Position numbers and translations under genes: made by a program. Shown here one piece after another: positions 24,252 through 35,925 of a stretch of DNA of 64,000 nt. A model generated the notes under the pieces. It searched no databases. It was not told the DNA's origin and saw nothing but the letters and a program-made list of their open reading frames with translations. This stretch comes from Paraescarpia echinospica (taxonomy: Eukaryota; Annelida; Polychaeta; Sabellida; Siboglinidae): the NCBI GenBank assembly GCA_020002185.1, contig CM034544.1:372001-436000 (forward strand). The letters are read 5' to 3'. How positions within the stretch are numbered: the stretch's first letter is position 1; each line of letters begins with the position of its first letter.

Positions 24252-27200
24252 CTTTCTCTTCGTTTTTCTAATTTCTACTGTGTCCAGGCTGCAAATCTTT
24301 CTCTTGGCTTTTTTCGTTTCCACTGTGTCCAGGCTGCGGATCTTTCTCTTGGCTTTTTTGTTTCCACTGTGTCCAGGCTGCGGATCTTTCTCTTGGCTTT
24401 TCTTGTTTCCACTGTGTCCAGGCTGCGGATCTTTCTCTTGGCTTTTCTTGTTTCCACTGTGTCCAGGCTGCGGATCTTTCTCTTGGCTTTTCTTGTTTCC
24501 ACTGTGTCCGAGCTGCATATCTTTCTCTTGGCTTTTCTTGTTTCCACTGTGTCCGAGCTGCAGATCTTTCTTTTGGCTTTTCTTGTTTCCACTGTGTCCA
24601 GGCTGTGGATCTTTCTCTTGGCTTTTCTTGTTTCCACTGTGTCCAGGCTGCAGATCTTTCTCTTGGCTTTTCTTGTTTCCACTGTGTCCAGACTGCGGAT
24701 CTTTCTCTTGGCTTTTTTGTTTCCACTGTGTCCAGGCTGCGGATCTTTCTCTTGGCTTTTCTTGTTTCCACTGTGTCCAGGCTGCAGATCTTTCTCTTGG
24801 CTTTTCTTGTTTCCACTGTGTCCAGGCTGCAGATCTTTCTCTTGGCTTTTCTTGTTTCCACTGTGTCCAGGCTGCAGATCTTTCTCTTGGCTTTTCTTGT
24901 TTCCACTGTGTCCAGGCTGCAGATCTTTCTCTTGGCTTTTCTTGTTTCCACTGTGTCCAGGCTGCAGATCTTTCTCTTAGCTTTTCTTGTTTCCACTGTG
25001 TCCAGGCTGCGGATCTTTCTCTTGGCTTTTCTTGTTTCCACTGTGTCCAGGCTGCGGATCTTTCTCTTGGCTTTTCTTGTTTCCACTGTGTCCAGGCTGC
25101 GGATCTTTCTCTTGGCTTTTCTTGTTTCCACTGTGTCCAAGCTGCAGATCTTTCTCTTGGCTTTTCTTGTTTCCACTGTGTCCAAGCTGCAGATCTTTCT
25201 CTTGGCTTTTCTTGTTTCCACTGTGTCTAAGGTGCAGATCTTTCTCTTGGCTTTTCTTGTTTCCACTGTGTCCAGGCTGCGGATCTTTCTCTTGGCTTTT
25301 CTCATTTCCACTGTGTCCAGGCTGTAAATCTTTCTCTTGGCTTTTCTCGTTTCCACTGTGTCCAGGCTACAGATCTTTCTCTTGGCTTTTCTTGTTTCCA
25401 CTGTGTCTAAGCTGCAGATCTTTCTCTTGGCTTTTCTTGTTTCCACTGTGTCCAGGCTGCGGATGTTTCTCTTGGCTTTTCTCATTTCCACTGTGTCCAG
25501 GCTGCAGATCTTTCTCTTGGCTTTTCTCGTTTCCACTGTGTCCAGGCTGCAGATCTTTCTCTTAGCTTTTCTTGTTTCCACTGTGTCCAAGCTGCAGATC
25601 TTTCTCTTGGCTTTTCTTGTTTCCACTGTGTCCAGGCTGCAGATCTTTCTCTTGGCTTTTCTTGTTTCCACTGTGTCCAGGCTGCAGATCTTTCTCTTGG
25701 CTTTTCTTGTTTCCACTTTGTCCAGGCTGCAGATCTTTCTCTTAGCTTTTCTTGTTTCCACTGTGTCCAGGCTGCGGATCTTTCTCTTGGCTTTTCTTGT
25801 TTCCACTGTGTCCAGGCTGCGGATCTTTGTCTTGGCTTTTCTTGTTTCCACTGTGTCCAAGCTGCATATGTTTCTCTTGGCTTTTCTTGTTTCCACTGTG
25901 TCCAAGCTGCAGATCTTTCTCTTGGCTTTTCTTGTTTCCACTGTGTCCAGGCTGTGGATCTTTCTCTTGGCTTTTCTTGTTTCCACTGTGTCCGAGCTGC
26001 GGATCTTTCTCTTGGCTTTTCTTGTTTCCACTGTGTCCAGGCTGCAGATCTTTCTCTTGGCTTTTCTTGTTTCCACTGTGTCCAAGCTGCAGATCTTTCT
26101 CTTGGCTTTTCTTGTTTCCACTGTGTCCAGGCTGCAGATCTTTCTCTTAGCTTTTCTTGTTTCCATTTTGTCCAAGCTGCAGATCTTTCTCTTGGCTTTT
26201 CTCATTTCCACTGTGTCCAGGCTGCAGATCTTTCTCTTGGCTTTTCTCGTTTCCACTGTGTCCAGACTGCGGATCTTTCTCTTGACTTTTCTCATTTCCA
26301 CTGTGTCCAGGCTGCAGATCTTTCTCTTGGCTTTTCTTGTTTCCACTGTGTCCAGGCTGCAGATCTTTCTCTTGGCTTTTCTTGTTTCCACTGTGTCCAG
26401 GCTGCAGATCTTTCTCTTGGCTTTTCTTGTTTCCACTGTGTCCAGGCTGCAGATCTTTCTCTTGGCTTTTCTCATTTCCACTGTGTCCAGGCTGCAGATC
26501 TTTCTCTTGGCTTTTCTTGTTTCCACTGTGTCCAGGCTGCAGATCTTTCTCTTGGCTTTTCTTGTTTCCACTGTGTCCAGGCTGCAGATCTTTCTCTTGG
26601 CTTTTCTTGTTTCCACTGTGTCCAGGCTGCAGATCTTTCTCTTGGCTTTTCTTGTTTCCACTGTGTCCAGGCTGCAGATCTTTCTCTTGGCTTTTCTTGT
26701 TTCCACTGTGTCCAGGCTGCGGTATTTCTCTTGGCTTTTCTTGTTTCCGCTGTGTCCAGGCTGAGGATCTTTCTCTTGGCTTTTCTTGTTTCCACTGTGT
26801 CCAAGCTGCAGATCTTTCTCTTGGCTTTTCTTGTTTCCACTGTGTCCAGGCTGCAGATCTTTCTCTTGGCTTTTCTTGTTTCCACTGTGTCCGAGCTGCG
26901 GATCTTTTTCTTGGCTTTTCTTGTTTCCACTGTGTCCAGGCTGCAGATCTTTCTCTTGGCTTTTCTTGTTTCCACTGTGTCCAAGCTGCAGATCTTTCTC
27001 TTGGCTTTTCTTGTTTCCACTTTGTCCAGGCTGCGGACCTTTCTCTTGGCTTTTCTTGTTTCCACTGTGTCCAAGCTGCAGATCTTTCTCTTGGCTTTTC
27101 TTGTTTCCACTGTGTCCAGGCTGTGGATCTTTCTCTTGGCTTTTCTTGTTTCCACTGTGTCCAGGCTGCAGATCTTTCTCTTGGCTTTTCTTGTTTCCAC

Positions 27201-27898
27201 TGTGTCCAGGCTGCAGATCTTTCACTTGGCTTTTCTTGTTTCCACTGTTTCCAGTCTGCAGATCTTTCTCTTGGCTTTTCTTGTTTCCACTGTGTCCAGG
27301 CTGCAGATCTTTCTCTTGGCTTTTCTTGTTTCCACTGTGTCCAGGCTGCAGATCTTTCTCTTGGCTTTTCTTGTTTCCACTGTTTCCAGTCTGCAGATCT
27401 TTCTCTTAGCTTTTCTTGTTTCCACTGTGTCCAGGCTGCAGATCTTTCTCTTGGCTTTTCTTGTTTCCACTGTTTCCAGTCTGCAGATCTTTCTCTTGGC
27501 TTTTCTTGTTTCCACTGTGTCCAGGCTGCAGATCTTTCTCCTGGCTTTTCTTGTTTCCACTGTGTCCAGGCTGCAGATCTTTCTCTTGGCTTTTCTTGTT
27601 TCCACTGTGTCCAGGCTGCAGATCTTTCTCTTGGCTTTTCTTGTTTCCACTGTGTCCAGGCTGCAGATCTTTCTCTTGGCTTTTCTTGTTTCCACTGTGT
27701 CCAGGCTGCTTTCTCTTGGCTTTTCTTGTTTCCACTGATGCTCTTTCTCTTGGCTTTTCTTGTTTCCACTGTGTCCAGGCTGCAGATCTTTCTCTTGGCT
27801 TTTCTTGTTTCCACTGTGTCCAGGCTGCAGATCTTTCTCTTGGCTTTTCTTGTTTCCACTGTGTCCAGGCTGCAGATCTTTCTCTTGGCTTTTCTTGT
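24252..27898. repeat. 45-bp minisatellite, about 80 units
   Basis: Unit of 45 bp: TTTCTCTTGGCTTTTCTTGT followed by TTCCACTGTGTCCAGGCTGC and AGATC. Units vary mostly by transitions (CAGATC/CGGATC, CTTGTTT/CTCATTT), and an occasional unit is one base short or truncated (near 24715, 26720 and 27710). Because 45 is a multiple of three and the unit lacks stops in all six frames, long open frames (up to 985 codons) appear on both strands. I regard these as by-products of the array, not genes. Confidence 0.95.
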
Positions 27899-28035
27899 GT
27901 ACAGACTCCAGATTGTTCTCCCTGTAGTGGAGAATTAGCCATGTATTAAATTATATTTTTATTTCAAATTGTAAAACGTTACTTTTTGATACCACCTGAT
28001 AGGTTGGAGCATAACTTAAATTGTTGGAGTATGTG

Positions 28036-30733
28036 TAAGTAACATGTTTGGTCTGAGTGTACAACGATCACCCCCCTTGGGGCTGTGGGGGCACATTTAA
28101 GTAACATGTTTGGTCTGAGTGTACAACGATCACCCCCCTTGGGCTGTGGGGGCACATTTAAGTAACATGTTTGGTCTGAGTATACAACGATCACCCCCCT
28201 TGGGGCTGTGGGGGCACATTTAAGTAACATGTTTGGTCTGAGTGTACAACGATCACCCCCCTTGGGGCTGTGGGGGCACATTTAAGTAACATGTTTGGTC
28301 TGAGTGTACAACGATCACCCCCCTTGGGGCTGTGGGGGCACATTTAAGTAACATGTTTGGTCTGAGTGTACAACGATCACCCCCCTTGGGCTGTGGGGGC
28401 ACATTTAAGTAACATGTTTGGTCTGAGTATACAACGATCACCCCCCTTGGGGCTGTGGGGGCACATTTAAGTAACATGTTTGGTCTGAGTGTACAACGAT
28501 CACCCCCCTTGGGGCTGTGGGGGCACATTTAAGTAACATGTTTGGTCTGAGTGTACAACGATCACCCCCCTTGGGGCTGTGGGGGCACCTTTATGTAACA
28601 TGTTTGGTCTGAGTGTACAACGATCACCCCCTTTGGGGCTGTGGGGGCACCTTTACGTAACATGTTTGGTCTGAGTGTACAACGATCACCCCCCTTGGGG
28701 CTGTGGGGGCACATTTAAGTAACATGTTTGGTCTGAGTGTACAACGATCACCCCCCTTGGGGCTGTGGGGGCACATTTAAGTAACATGTTTGGTCTGAGT
28801 GTACAACGATCACCCCCCTTGGGGCTGTGGGGGCACATTTAAGTAACATGTTTGGTCTGAGTGTACCACGATCACCCCCTTGGGGCTGTGGGGGCACCTT
28901 TATGTAACATGTTTGGTCTGAGTGTACAACGATCACCCCCCTTGGGGCTGTGGGGGCACCTTTAAATAACATGTTTGGTCTGAGTATACCACGATCACCC
29001 CCCTTGGGGCTGTGGGGGCACCTTTAAGTAACATGTTTGGTCTGAGTGTACAACGATCACCCCCCTTGGGGCTATGGGGGCACCATTATGTAACATGTTT
29101 GGTCTGAGGCAACGATCTCTTGGGGCTGTGGGGGCAATACTTGGCAACATGTTTGGTCTGAGGTACAACGATCACCCCTTTGGGGCTGTGGGGCACATTT
29201 AAGCAATATTATGTTTGGTCTGAGGTACTCACGATCACCCCCTGGGGCTGTGTGGGGCACCTTATGTAACATGTTTGGTCTGAGGTACAACGATCACCCC
29301 CTGGGGCTGTGGGGCACTCAGCAACATGTCATATCTGAGTATACCACGATCACCCCTGGGGCTGTGGGGCACCTTTGGCAATATGTTTGGTCTGAGCGTA
29401 CAACGATCACCCCTCCTTGGGGCTATGGGGTACCCATTATAACATGTTTGGTCTGAGTGTAATAACGATCACCCCTTGGGGCCAAAGGCCATTATGTAAC
29501 ATGTTTGGTCTGAGTGTACAACGATCACCCCCCTTGGGGCTGTGGGGGCACATTTAAGTAACATGTTTGGTCTGAGTGTACAACGATCACCCCCCTTGGG
29601 GCCGTGGGGGCACCTTTAAGTAACATGTTTGGTCTGAGTGTACAACGATCACCCCCCTTGGGGCTGTGGGGGCACATTTAAGTAACATGTTTGGTCTGAG
29701 TGTACAACGATCACCCCCCTTGGGGCTGTGGGGGCACATTTAAGTAACATGTTTGGTCTGAGTGTACAACGATCACCCCCCTTGGGGCTGTGGGGGCACA
29801 TTTAAGTAACATGTTTGGTCTGAGTGTACAACGATCACCCCCCTTGGGGCTGTGGGGGCACCTTTACGTAACATGTTTGGTCTGAGTGTACAACGATCAC
29901 CCCCCTTTGGGCTGTGGGGACACATTTATGTAACATGTTTGGTCTGAGTGTACAATGATCACCCCCCTTGGGGCTGTGGGGGCACCTTTATGTAACATGT
30001 TTGGTCTGAGTGTACAACGATCACCCCCCTTGGGGCTGTGGGGGCACCTTTATGTAACATGTTTGGTCTGAGTGTACAAGGATCACCCCCCTTGGGGCTG
30101 TGGGGGCACCTTTATGTAACATGTTTGGTCTGAGTGTACAACGATCACCCCCCTTGGGGCTGTGGGGGCACATTTAAGTAACATGTTTGGTCTGAGTGTA
30201 CAACGATCACCCCCCTTGGGGCTGTGGGGGCACATTTAAGTAACATGTTTGGTCTGAGTGTATAACGATCACCCCCCTTGGGGCTGTGGGGGCACATTTA
30301 AGTAACATGTTTGGTCTGAGTGTACAACGATCACCCCCCTTGGGGCTGTGGGGGCACCTTTAAGTAACATGTTTGGTCTGAGTGTACAACGATCACCCCC
30401 TTGGGGCTGTGGGGGCACCTTTATGTAACATGTTTGGTCTGAGTGTACAACGATCACCCCCCTTGGGGCTGTGGGGGCACCTTTACGTAACATGTTTGGT
30501 CTGAGTGTACAACGATCACCCCCCTTGGGGCTGTGGGGGCACCTTTAAGTAACATGTTTGGTCTGAGTGTACAACGATCACCCCCCTTGGGGCTGTGGGG
30601 GCACATTTATGTAACATGTTTGGTCTGAGTGTACAACGATCACCCCCCTTGGGGCTGTGGGGGCACATTTATGTAACATGTTTGGTCTGAGTGTACAACG
30701 ATCACCCCCCTTGGGGCTGTGGGGGCACCTTTA
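28036..30733. repeat. 62-bp minisatellite, about 43 units
   Basis: Unit of 62 bp: AAGTAACATGTTTGGTCTGA, GTGTACAACGATCACCCCCC, TTGGGGCTGTGGGGGCACAT, TT. Each unit holds a C6 run followed by two G4-5 runs, so it can form a C/G hairpin, and neighbouring units together could supply G-quadruplex tracts. Between about 29080 and 29490 the units carry many small deletions, mainly within homopolymers, unlike the clean units on both sides. Confidence 0.95.
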
Positions 30734-30959
30734 TTATACCTTAGTTGGGTAGTGCCTATAGTTGATAGTATACATTAAAGGAAATAAAAACATATATTGC
30801 TTGAATTCATGTTATATTACATCCTGCTATCTATTTCCTCGTCCACCAAGCCAAAAAAATCAAAACAATTCAATGAATTAGAAATTCCACATTTTATGCA
30901 GTGCATCCGGATATTTTCGAATATGCACATTTTTGGTGCACTTTTCGGTATGCCGAGAT
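30734..30959. other. Spacer left of foldback element
   Basis: AT-rich spacer between the 62-bp array and the left arm of the foldback element. Nothing recognised. Confidence 0.35.
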
Positions 30960-32111
30960 GTGACGTCACTTATGACTCGAACTCGCATCAGGCCGACCCT
31001 TTCCATGCATTCAGAGCATGTTTACAAGTATAGCTTTTGGGTCAAAACGAGCGTCAGAATGAGTTATTATACAATATTCCGACGTAATACAAACACTAGT
31101 CATCATAGAGGAACAAGCAGTTATCTTACGGTTCCACATGAATTTGATTCAAAACAATGAATAAATATAAACAAAATCAATTTATACTATAATGCACTGT
31201 TTGTAAATAATTTTTATTTTTGTAGTAATTATTTATTCACCACAAAAATGAAAATATGGTCATTATATAACGATGTTTCTTAATTTTATTTATCCAAACA
31301 AATATAATGTAATGGATATATAATTTATTAATTGTAAATATATTGTACGGTAATATATTGTAATTATATATGTGAAAACAGATTGAGATCTGTCTGGATA
31401 AATACAATTTAGAAACATCATTATATATAATGACCATATTTAATTTTTTGTGGCGAATAAATAATTACTACAAAAATAATCAAACATATTTACAAACAGT
31501 GCATTATAGTATAAAATGATTTTGTTTATATTACTTTGTGAAAACATTTTAAAAAAAAGTGTAAAGAAAATCAAAGGTTTGCTTGCTGTCAGGATTGAAG
31601 CGGCGTCGCCCGATTGTAAAATAAATGACAAGTAACCAACGCGCCTACCCACTGAGTTAGCGGGACCAGCGGAAATTCTCTGACTGATTAAAGTTGTTAT
31701 GATAAATTGTACAACTCCTTCATATATCGATATTCTAGTGATATTATGAGATTATACACGTTACTTTATGTAGCTGGATACAATATATGTTTGCTATGTA
31801 TGTTTATTGGTGTAGATTATCTCCCGTTGGTTGCATTCGATATAATTATTCTGAAAACGAGCCCAAGCTCGGCGAAATCTAGTCGACCTGTAGGCCCATT
31901 CGCATTCGTTGTTTTGAATAAAATTCGATTCATGTGGAACCGTAAGATAACTGCTTGTTCCTCTATGATGACTAGTGTTTGTATTACGTCGGAATATTGC
32001 ACAATAACTCATTCTGACGCTCGTTTCGACCCAAAAGCTATCCTTGTAAACATGCTCTGAATGCATGGAAAGGGTCGGCCTGATGCGAGTGTGTGTCATA
32101 AGTGACGTCAC
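30960..32111. mobile_element. Foldback element with 340-bp inverted arms
   Basis: The left arm (30960-31300) begins GTGACGTCACTTATGAC. The right arm is in two parts, 31397-31535 and 31906-32111, whose reverse complements match the left arm in order. The arms agree at roughly 90% by eye. The centre is a loop of about 95 bp. A 370-bp insertion (31536-31905) splits the right arm and contains a tRNA-like segment. No transposase is present, so this is a MITE or foldback-type element, or a long inverted repeat able to give hairpin RNA if transcribed. The family is not recognised. Short target duplications were not identified. Confidence 0.75.
31584..31672 (-). other. tRNA-derived SINE-like segment
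   Basis: On the - strand, GCTAACTCAGTGGGTAGGCG resembles a tRNA D-arm with an A box, and about 30 bp on GCTTCAATCC resembles a B box (usual GGTTCRANNCC). The ends are not a clean acceptor stem, so this is a tRNA-derived SINE head or tRNA pseudogene rather than a working tRNA gene. It lies in the insertion that splits the foldback element. Confidence 0.4.
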
Positions 32112-32774
32112 GATACCATGTGATCGCCTAGCTCATTAAAATTTTATTTTCCGCGGGTATCGCTTCACAGACAGGCTTAAAATCGAATTTATACTACAAA
32201 TGTATTTTTCTGTATTTGTTTAATGTTGTCAAATATTACATACAATGTTAAACTTTGTGTACACATGGAAAAAGGATTTTAGCTAATGCCGTTCGACAGA
32301 AATACACCATACTGGGTAGCACCTTACCAATTGACTACTTAATCACAAAAGATGAAACTGACATGACAATGGTAGATAAAATGTGCCATGTTTGCTGTTC
32401 TCTTACAAACTGCTGTGAACAAATAGTCTCATTTGACTGAGAATCACCTGAGTGCACACATGTTTTTTCTAATGAAAAGGGCACCTTGCACTGATATTTT
32501 GTACAGTTATCACACATTAAAACTGTTAGTATTGTTTTGAGTGGAGAGGCCGGCTATTATACGTCTGTAGTTACTAGATAAATGTTCATGACTATAAATA
32601 TCATGAACTTCATGATAACTTCAATGTTTCATGTTTACAAATAAACAGTCAATTGTTTGTGAAGTTGTAAAACATGACATTTTAACCTGTATTACATTAC
32701 ATCAATACATCCATTGTTAATTGTACTGTCATGTAAATAAATGCTTGCAATGTTGTCTACAGCTGCATGATTGA
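32112..32774. other. Region downstream of the YqaJ/PHD gene
   Basis: AT-rich sequence between the foldback element and the stop codon of the - strand YqaJ/PHD gene; it should hold that gene's 3' UTR. A small palindromic patch with ATCATGAACTTCATGAT lies near 32600. No coding frame is credible. Confidence 0.45.
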
Positions 32775-32932
32775 TCACTTTGCAGTTGTTTTCTTTCCAC
32801 GCTTGAACTGTGGAAGCCTCCTACAATCTGGACAATACCACTTTTTGCTCTTGGGGGCTCTGCTTATCTTGACACACTCAAAGTGAAACCACTTGATATC
32901 ACAACTGTCATTGTCACACCCCACCATGTCAC
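32775..32932 (-). CDS. YqaJ/PHD gene, last exon (PHD 3' half)
   Basis: This frame supplies the second half of a PHD finger: GCDNDSCDIKWFHFECVKIS, then a basic stretch and KKWYCPDC, ending in TTAK and a stop at 32775-32777. With CYC from the preceding exon the ligands form C-x-C-x10-C-x4-C-x5-H-x2-C-x13-C-x2-C, the ING-type PHD spacing. ING-type PHD fingers usually read H3K4me3. The left border at 32932 is the hypothetical acceptor ATCAG|GTGACA inside the last 37-bp unit. The frame matches only if the array 32933-33672 is removed. Confidence 0.7.
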
Positions 32933-33681
32933 CTGATTCAACTGTCATTGTCACACCCCACCATGTCACCTGATTCAACTGTCATTGTCACACCCCACCA
33001 TGTCACCTGATTCAACTGTCATTGTCACACCCCACCATGTCACCTGATTCAACTGTCATTGTCACACCCCACCATGTCACCTGATTCAACTGTCATTGTC
33101 ACACCCTACCATGTCACCTGATTCAACTGTCATTGTCACACCCTACCATGTCACCTGATTCAACTGTCATTGTCACACCCCACCATGTCACCTGATTCAA
33201 CTGTCATTGTCACACCCCACCATGTCACCTGATTCAACTGTCATTGTCACACCCCACCATGTCACCTGATTCAACTGTCATTGTCACACCCCACCATGTC
33301 ACCTGATTCAACTGTTATTGTCACACCCCACCATGTCACCTGATTCAACTGTCATTGTCACACCCCACCATGTCACCTGATTCAACTGTCATTGTCACAC
33401 CCCACCATGTCACCTGATTCAACTGTCATTGTCACACCCCACCATGTCACCTGATTCAACTGTCATTGTCACACCCCACCATGTCACCTGATTCAACTGT
33501 CATTGTCACACCCTACCATGTCACCTGATTCAACTGTCATTGTCACACCCTACCATGTCACCTGATTCAACTGTCATTGTCACACCCCACCATGTCACCT
33601 GATTCAACTGTCATTGTCACACCCCACCATGTCACCTGATTCAACTGTCATTGTCACACCCCACCATGTCACCTGATTCAA
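32904..33681. repeat. 37-bp minisatellite, 21 units, inside PHD codons
   Basis: Unit on the gene strand: TGAATCAGGTGACATGGTGG then GGTGTGACAATGACAGT. It is an amplified copy of the PHD codons ESGDMVGCDNDS. A pair of adjacent variant units (CCCTACC on the + strand) at 33104/33141 recurs at 33511/33548, exactly 407 bp (11 units) away, so a block of units was duplicated. Since 37 is not a multiple of three, each extra copy shifts the frame, and every unit carries an in-frame TGA directly after DNDS. Each unit also contains AATCAG|GTGACA, usable in principle as either splice border. Confidence 0.95.
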
Positions 33682-35065
33682 CCTGTTCACAATAACAGAA
33701 GAGTGCATTGTTGTCACCAGAAGCAAACACATCATTCTTGGTGGTAGTTTTGGCAGGTTTCAAAGTGCTGCAGAGAGATGATGACAAGTCGTTGTTTGGC
33801 AGTTTAGAAAACAATCTGGCAACCAGCTCGGGTAGAATGGCTGTTTGAAAAATGTGTGATGATTTTGTACAAATCTCTTCCCAAAAGTCATTGTCCAGAG
33901 TGATGATTTCAATGTGGATGTCACATTTTGTCCATACTACAAAATAACAGAATTCCTTTCTGCAAACACCAAGTTGGGTCTGCACTTGGTAGTAATACGC
34001 ATGCTTATGGCTTAGTGCTAACTTGTCATCATCTTTTTGCAAATAGAACTTTGTGTCAGTGCAGTCTGATAAAGCCTGGTCCTTTTTGCACAAAGGGCAC
34101 TTAATTTCCAGACAACCCTCTCCACAACAATCACAACTCACCAAACCATCGGGGGAAGTCCCTAAATGAGGTATATCTGGGTTTATGTGGAAACCACTGT
34201 CATACACCTCAACATTTTCATGAAGCTTTGTCATTTCTGTTAAAAATTTCTCTCGGGCCACTTTCTCGTGCTCACAGCCCCACTGGGTAGCCACTGTGGT
34301 AAACTGCACACCCTCCGGATTACATATTCGTCTAATTAGACCAAGGGCTGGTTGTGCAGGATCAGTGTGGCAAACAGATTTAATGTTTGATGCTGTTATC
34401 CTGCCAGCCCTAAAACTATGCCACAACTTTGAGTTGGCCTGATCCCTGGTGGCAGTTTCCACTGCTTCGGCCTGCTCCTGACTTACCGAGATGATCAGGC
34501 CCTGACAGTGATTTAGTAGCTCTGCATAATTCATCTCAAAACAGTTCTCATCAACTAGCTGTGTTAACAGGGAAGGGAAGTTATCACTGAGAGATGCTGG
34601 TACATAGTCGTCTGAAAAAGGAGACAAACAAGTCAATATTCCTGCCCTCTTACCAGTACCATGCAAATTTTCACAAAAAGCAAGCATGTCCTGCGGCAAT
34701 GCCACAGGAACATTGACTGCCTTCACACTCTGTGGCCTGACTGTTGGTGTCTGGGGGGAAGAAAGGGATGCGTCCAACAGCTTCTTCTTTGTCTTTGCAG
34801 ACGTAAAGTCAATGTCACTAACTTCACTGTAAGTAACCCCCTTGATTCCACCTGGCAACAACCAGTAGGCCTTTTCCTCGGTCACTGTTTTGGCATCTCG
34901 GATCTTCAATGTTGCTTCGACAGCAAACAACAGCGCAGCCACGTGTGTACAGGCTTCACCCAGACCTGCCATACAGTCGCAGTGTGCAGCCAAGATGCGT
35001 CCTTCTTTCTCAGAAATGATCCAAGGACTGAGTGGTTTGGCTCGGAGTCTTTGAGAATGCATAAC
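33673..35065 (-). CDS. SWIM zinc finger and YqaJ nuclease exon
   Basis: A large exon (about 464 codons). The acceptor TTTACCTAAAG lies before 35065; joined to the exon at 35926-36180 it reads A-K-V-M-H-S. Counting from the Met at 35062: a SWIM finger CDCMAGLGEACTH (C28, C30, C38, H40); a variable linker; then a YqaJ-type PD-(D/E)XK nuclease from about 215 to 395 with RAGRITAS (218-225), E266, LGTSPDGL (Asp305), CLEIKCP (E319, K321) and YYYQVQTQ (Q359-Q363). It ends in the first PHD cysteines, CYC (456-458). All nuclease residues are present, so it could be active. SWIM plus YqaJ proteins are common in invertebrate genomes and are often thought to be transposon-derived; that origin is inference here. 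Confidence 0.8.
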
Positions 35066-35925
35066 CTTTAGGTAAAAAAATAAGATACATTAGTCTTTAC
35101 AACATAAATTATCATCCAGGACAAAAGTAGCAATAGTATACAGTTTAAAACAATGGAATAGTGGTACTTAAATCAATCAATGATAATATATAACATAGTA
35201 AAGTAATTAACAATCTGACTTTGCATATTTGATTATATCTAATTTTTTTAACATTATGTGTATACTTAATCTTGCTGAAAAAACTGAATGAAGTCAGTGT
35301 AATTGATTGTGATGTTTGTACAAGACTGGGTGTGAGTATGAACAATTGTTTAAACTGCTCTAGTAACATGGAAGCCTGCAGCTGTGAGTGGAACCTGCAG
35401 GGGGTACAACTATTCTTCAATACACAACCAGCCAAGTGCTATCAGAGGACACTTCCAGTCAGGTCTGGGTGATTGTTTGAACAGTCCAGATGTCTCCAGT
35501 CAGTGAATATACAAAACTGTCAGATTGAGTAGTGAGGTACAAGTGTATTATGTAAGAGGACTGAGACTGATTTTATCATCCATGCAGTGCAGCAAAACGT
35601 TTGAGGTAGAAAATAAACAAGTAACTGATATTTGTTAACTGAAGTATTATGATTTATTGTTTTTTTAGTTAAACAAAGACTGTCAAAGTGTACACACTGT
35701 CACTAACATTTAATATATATGCATACATGTATGGCCTTCGTACACCCTAACTTCCCTAAGTCTAAGACAAAGATGTTTTTCCAAGACATACCAACCCGGC
35801 TTTTGACCAACCATGAATGACAGGCAGTCCATTTAAATGATTCAAACTTACATTCAAATAAAAATATTATGTTATTATTAATTATACACGGTTAACCGTT
35901 AAGGTTCAAACAAGTGAACGCTCAC
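35066..35925 (-). other. Intron of YqaJ/PHD gene
   Basis: An 860-bp intron with donor GCCAAA|GTGAGC at 35925 and acceptor CCTAAAG at 35066, preceded by a T-rich tract. It is AT-rich, with no repeat or coding feature seen. Confidence 0.7.

Noticed and set aside
24268..27225. 985-codon repetitive protein on the - strand
   Set aside because: All six frames of the 45-bp unit are stop-free, so the length of the frame says nothing; no splice sites or start context support it.
31584..31672. Working tRNA gene
   Set aside because: Box A and B-like motifs are present but the acceptor and anticodon stems do not pair well, so I list it only as a SINE-like segment.
32904..33681. CRISPR array for the 37-bp repeat
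   Set aside because: Units are contiguous with no unique spacers, the genome is eukaryotic, and the unit is plainly an amplified piece of PHD codons.
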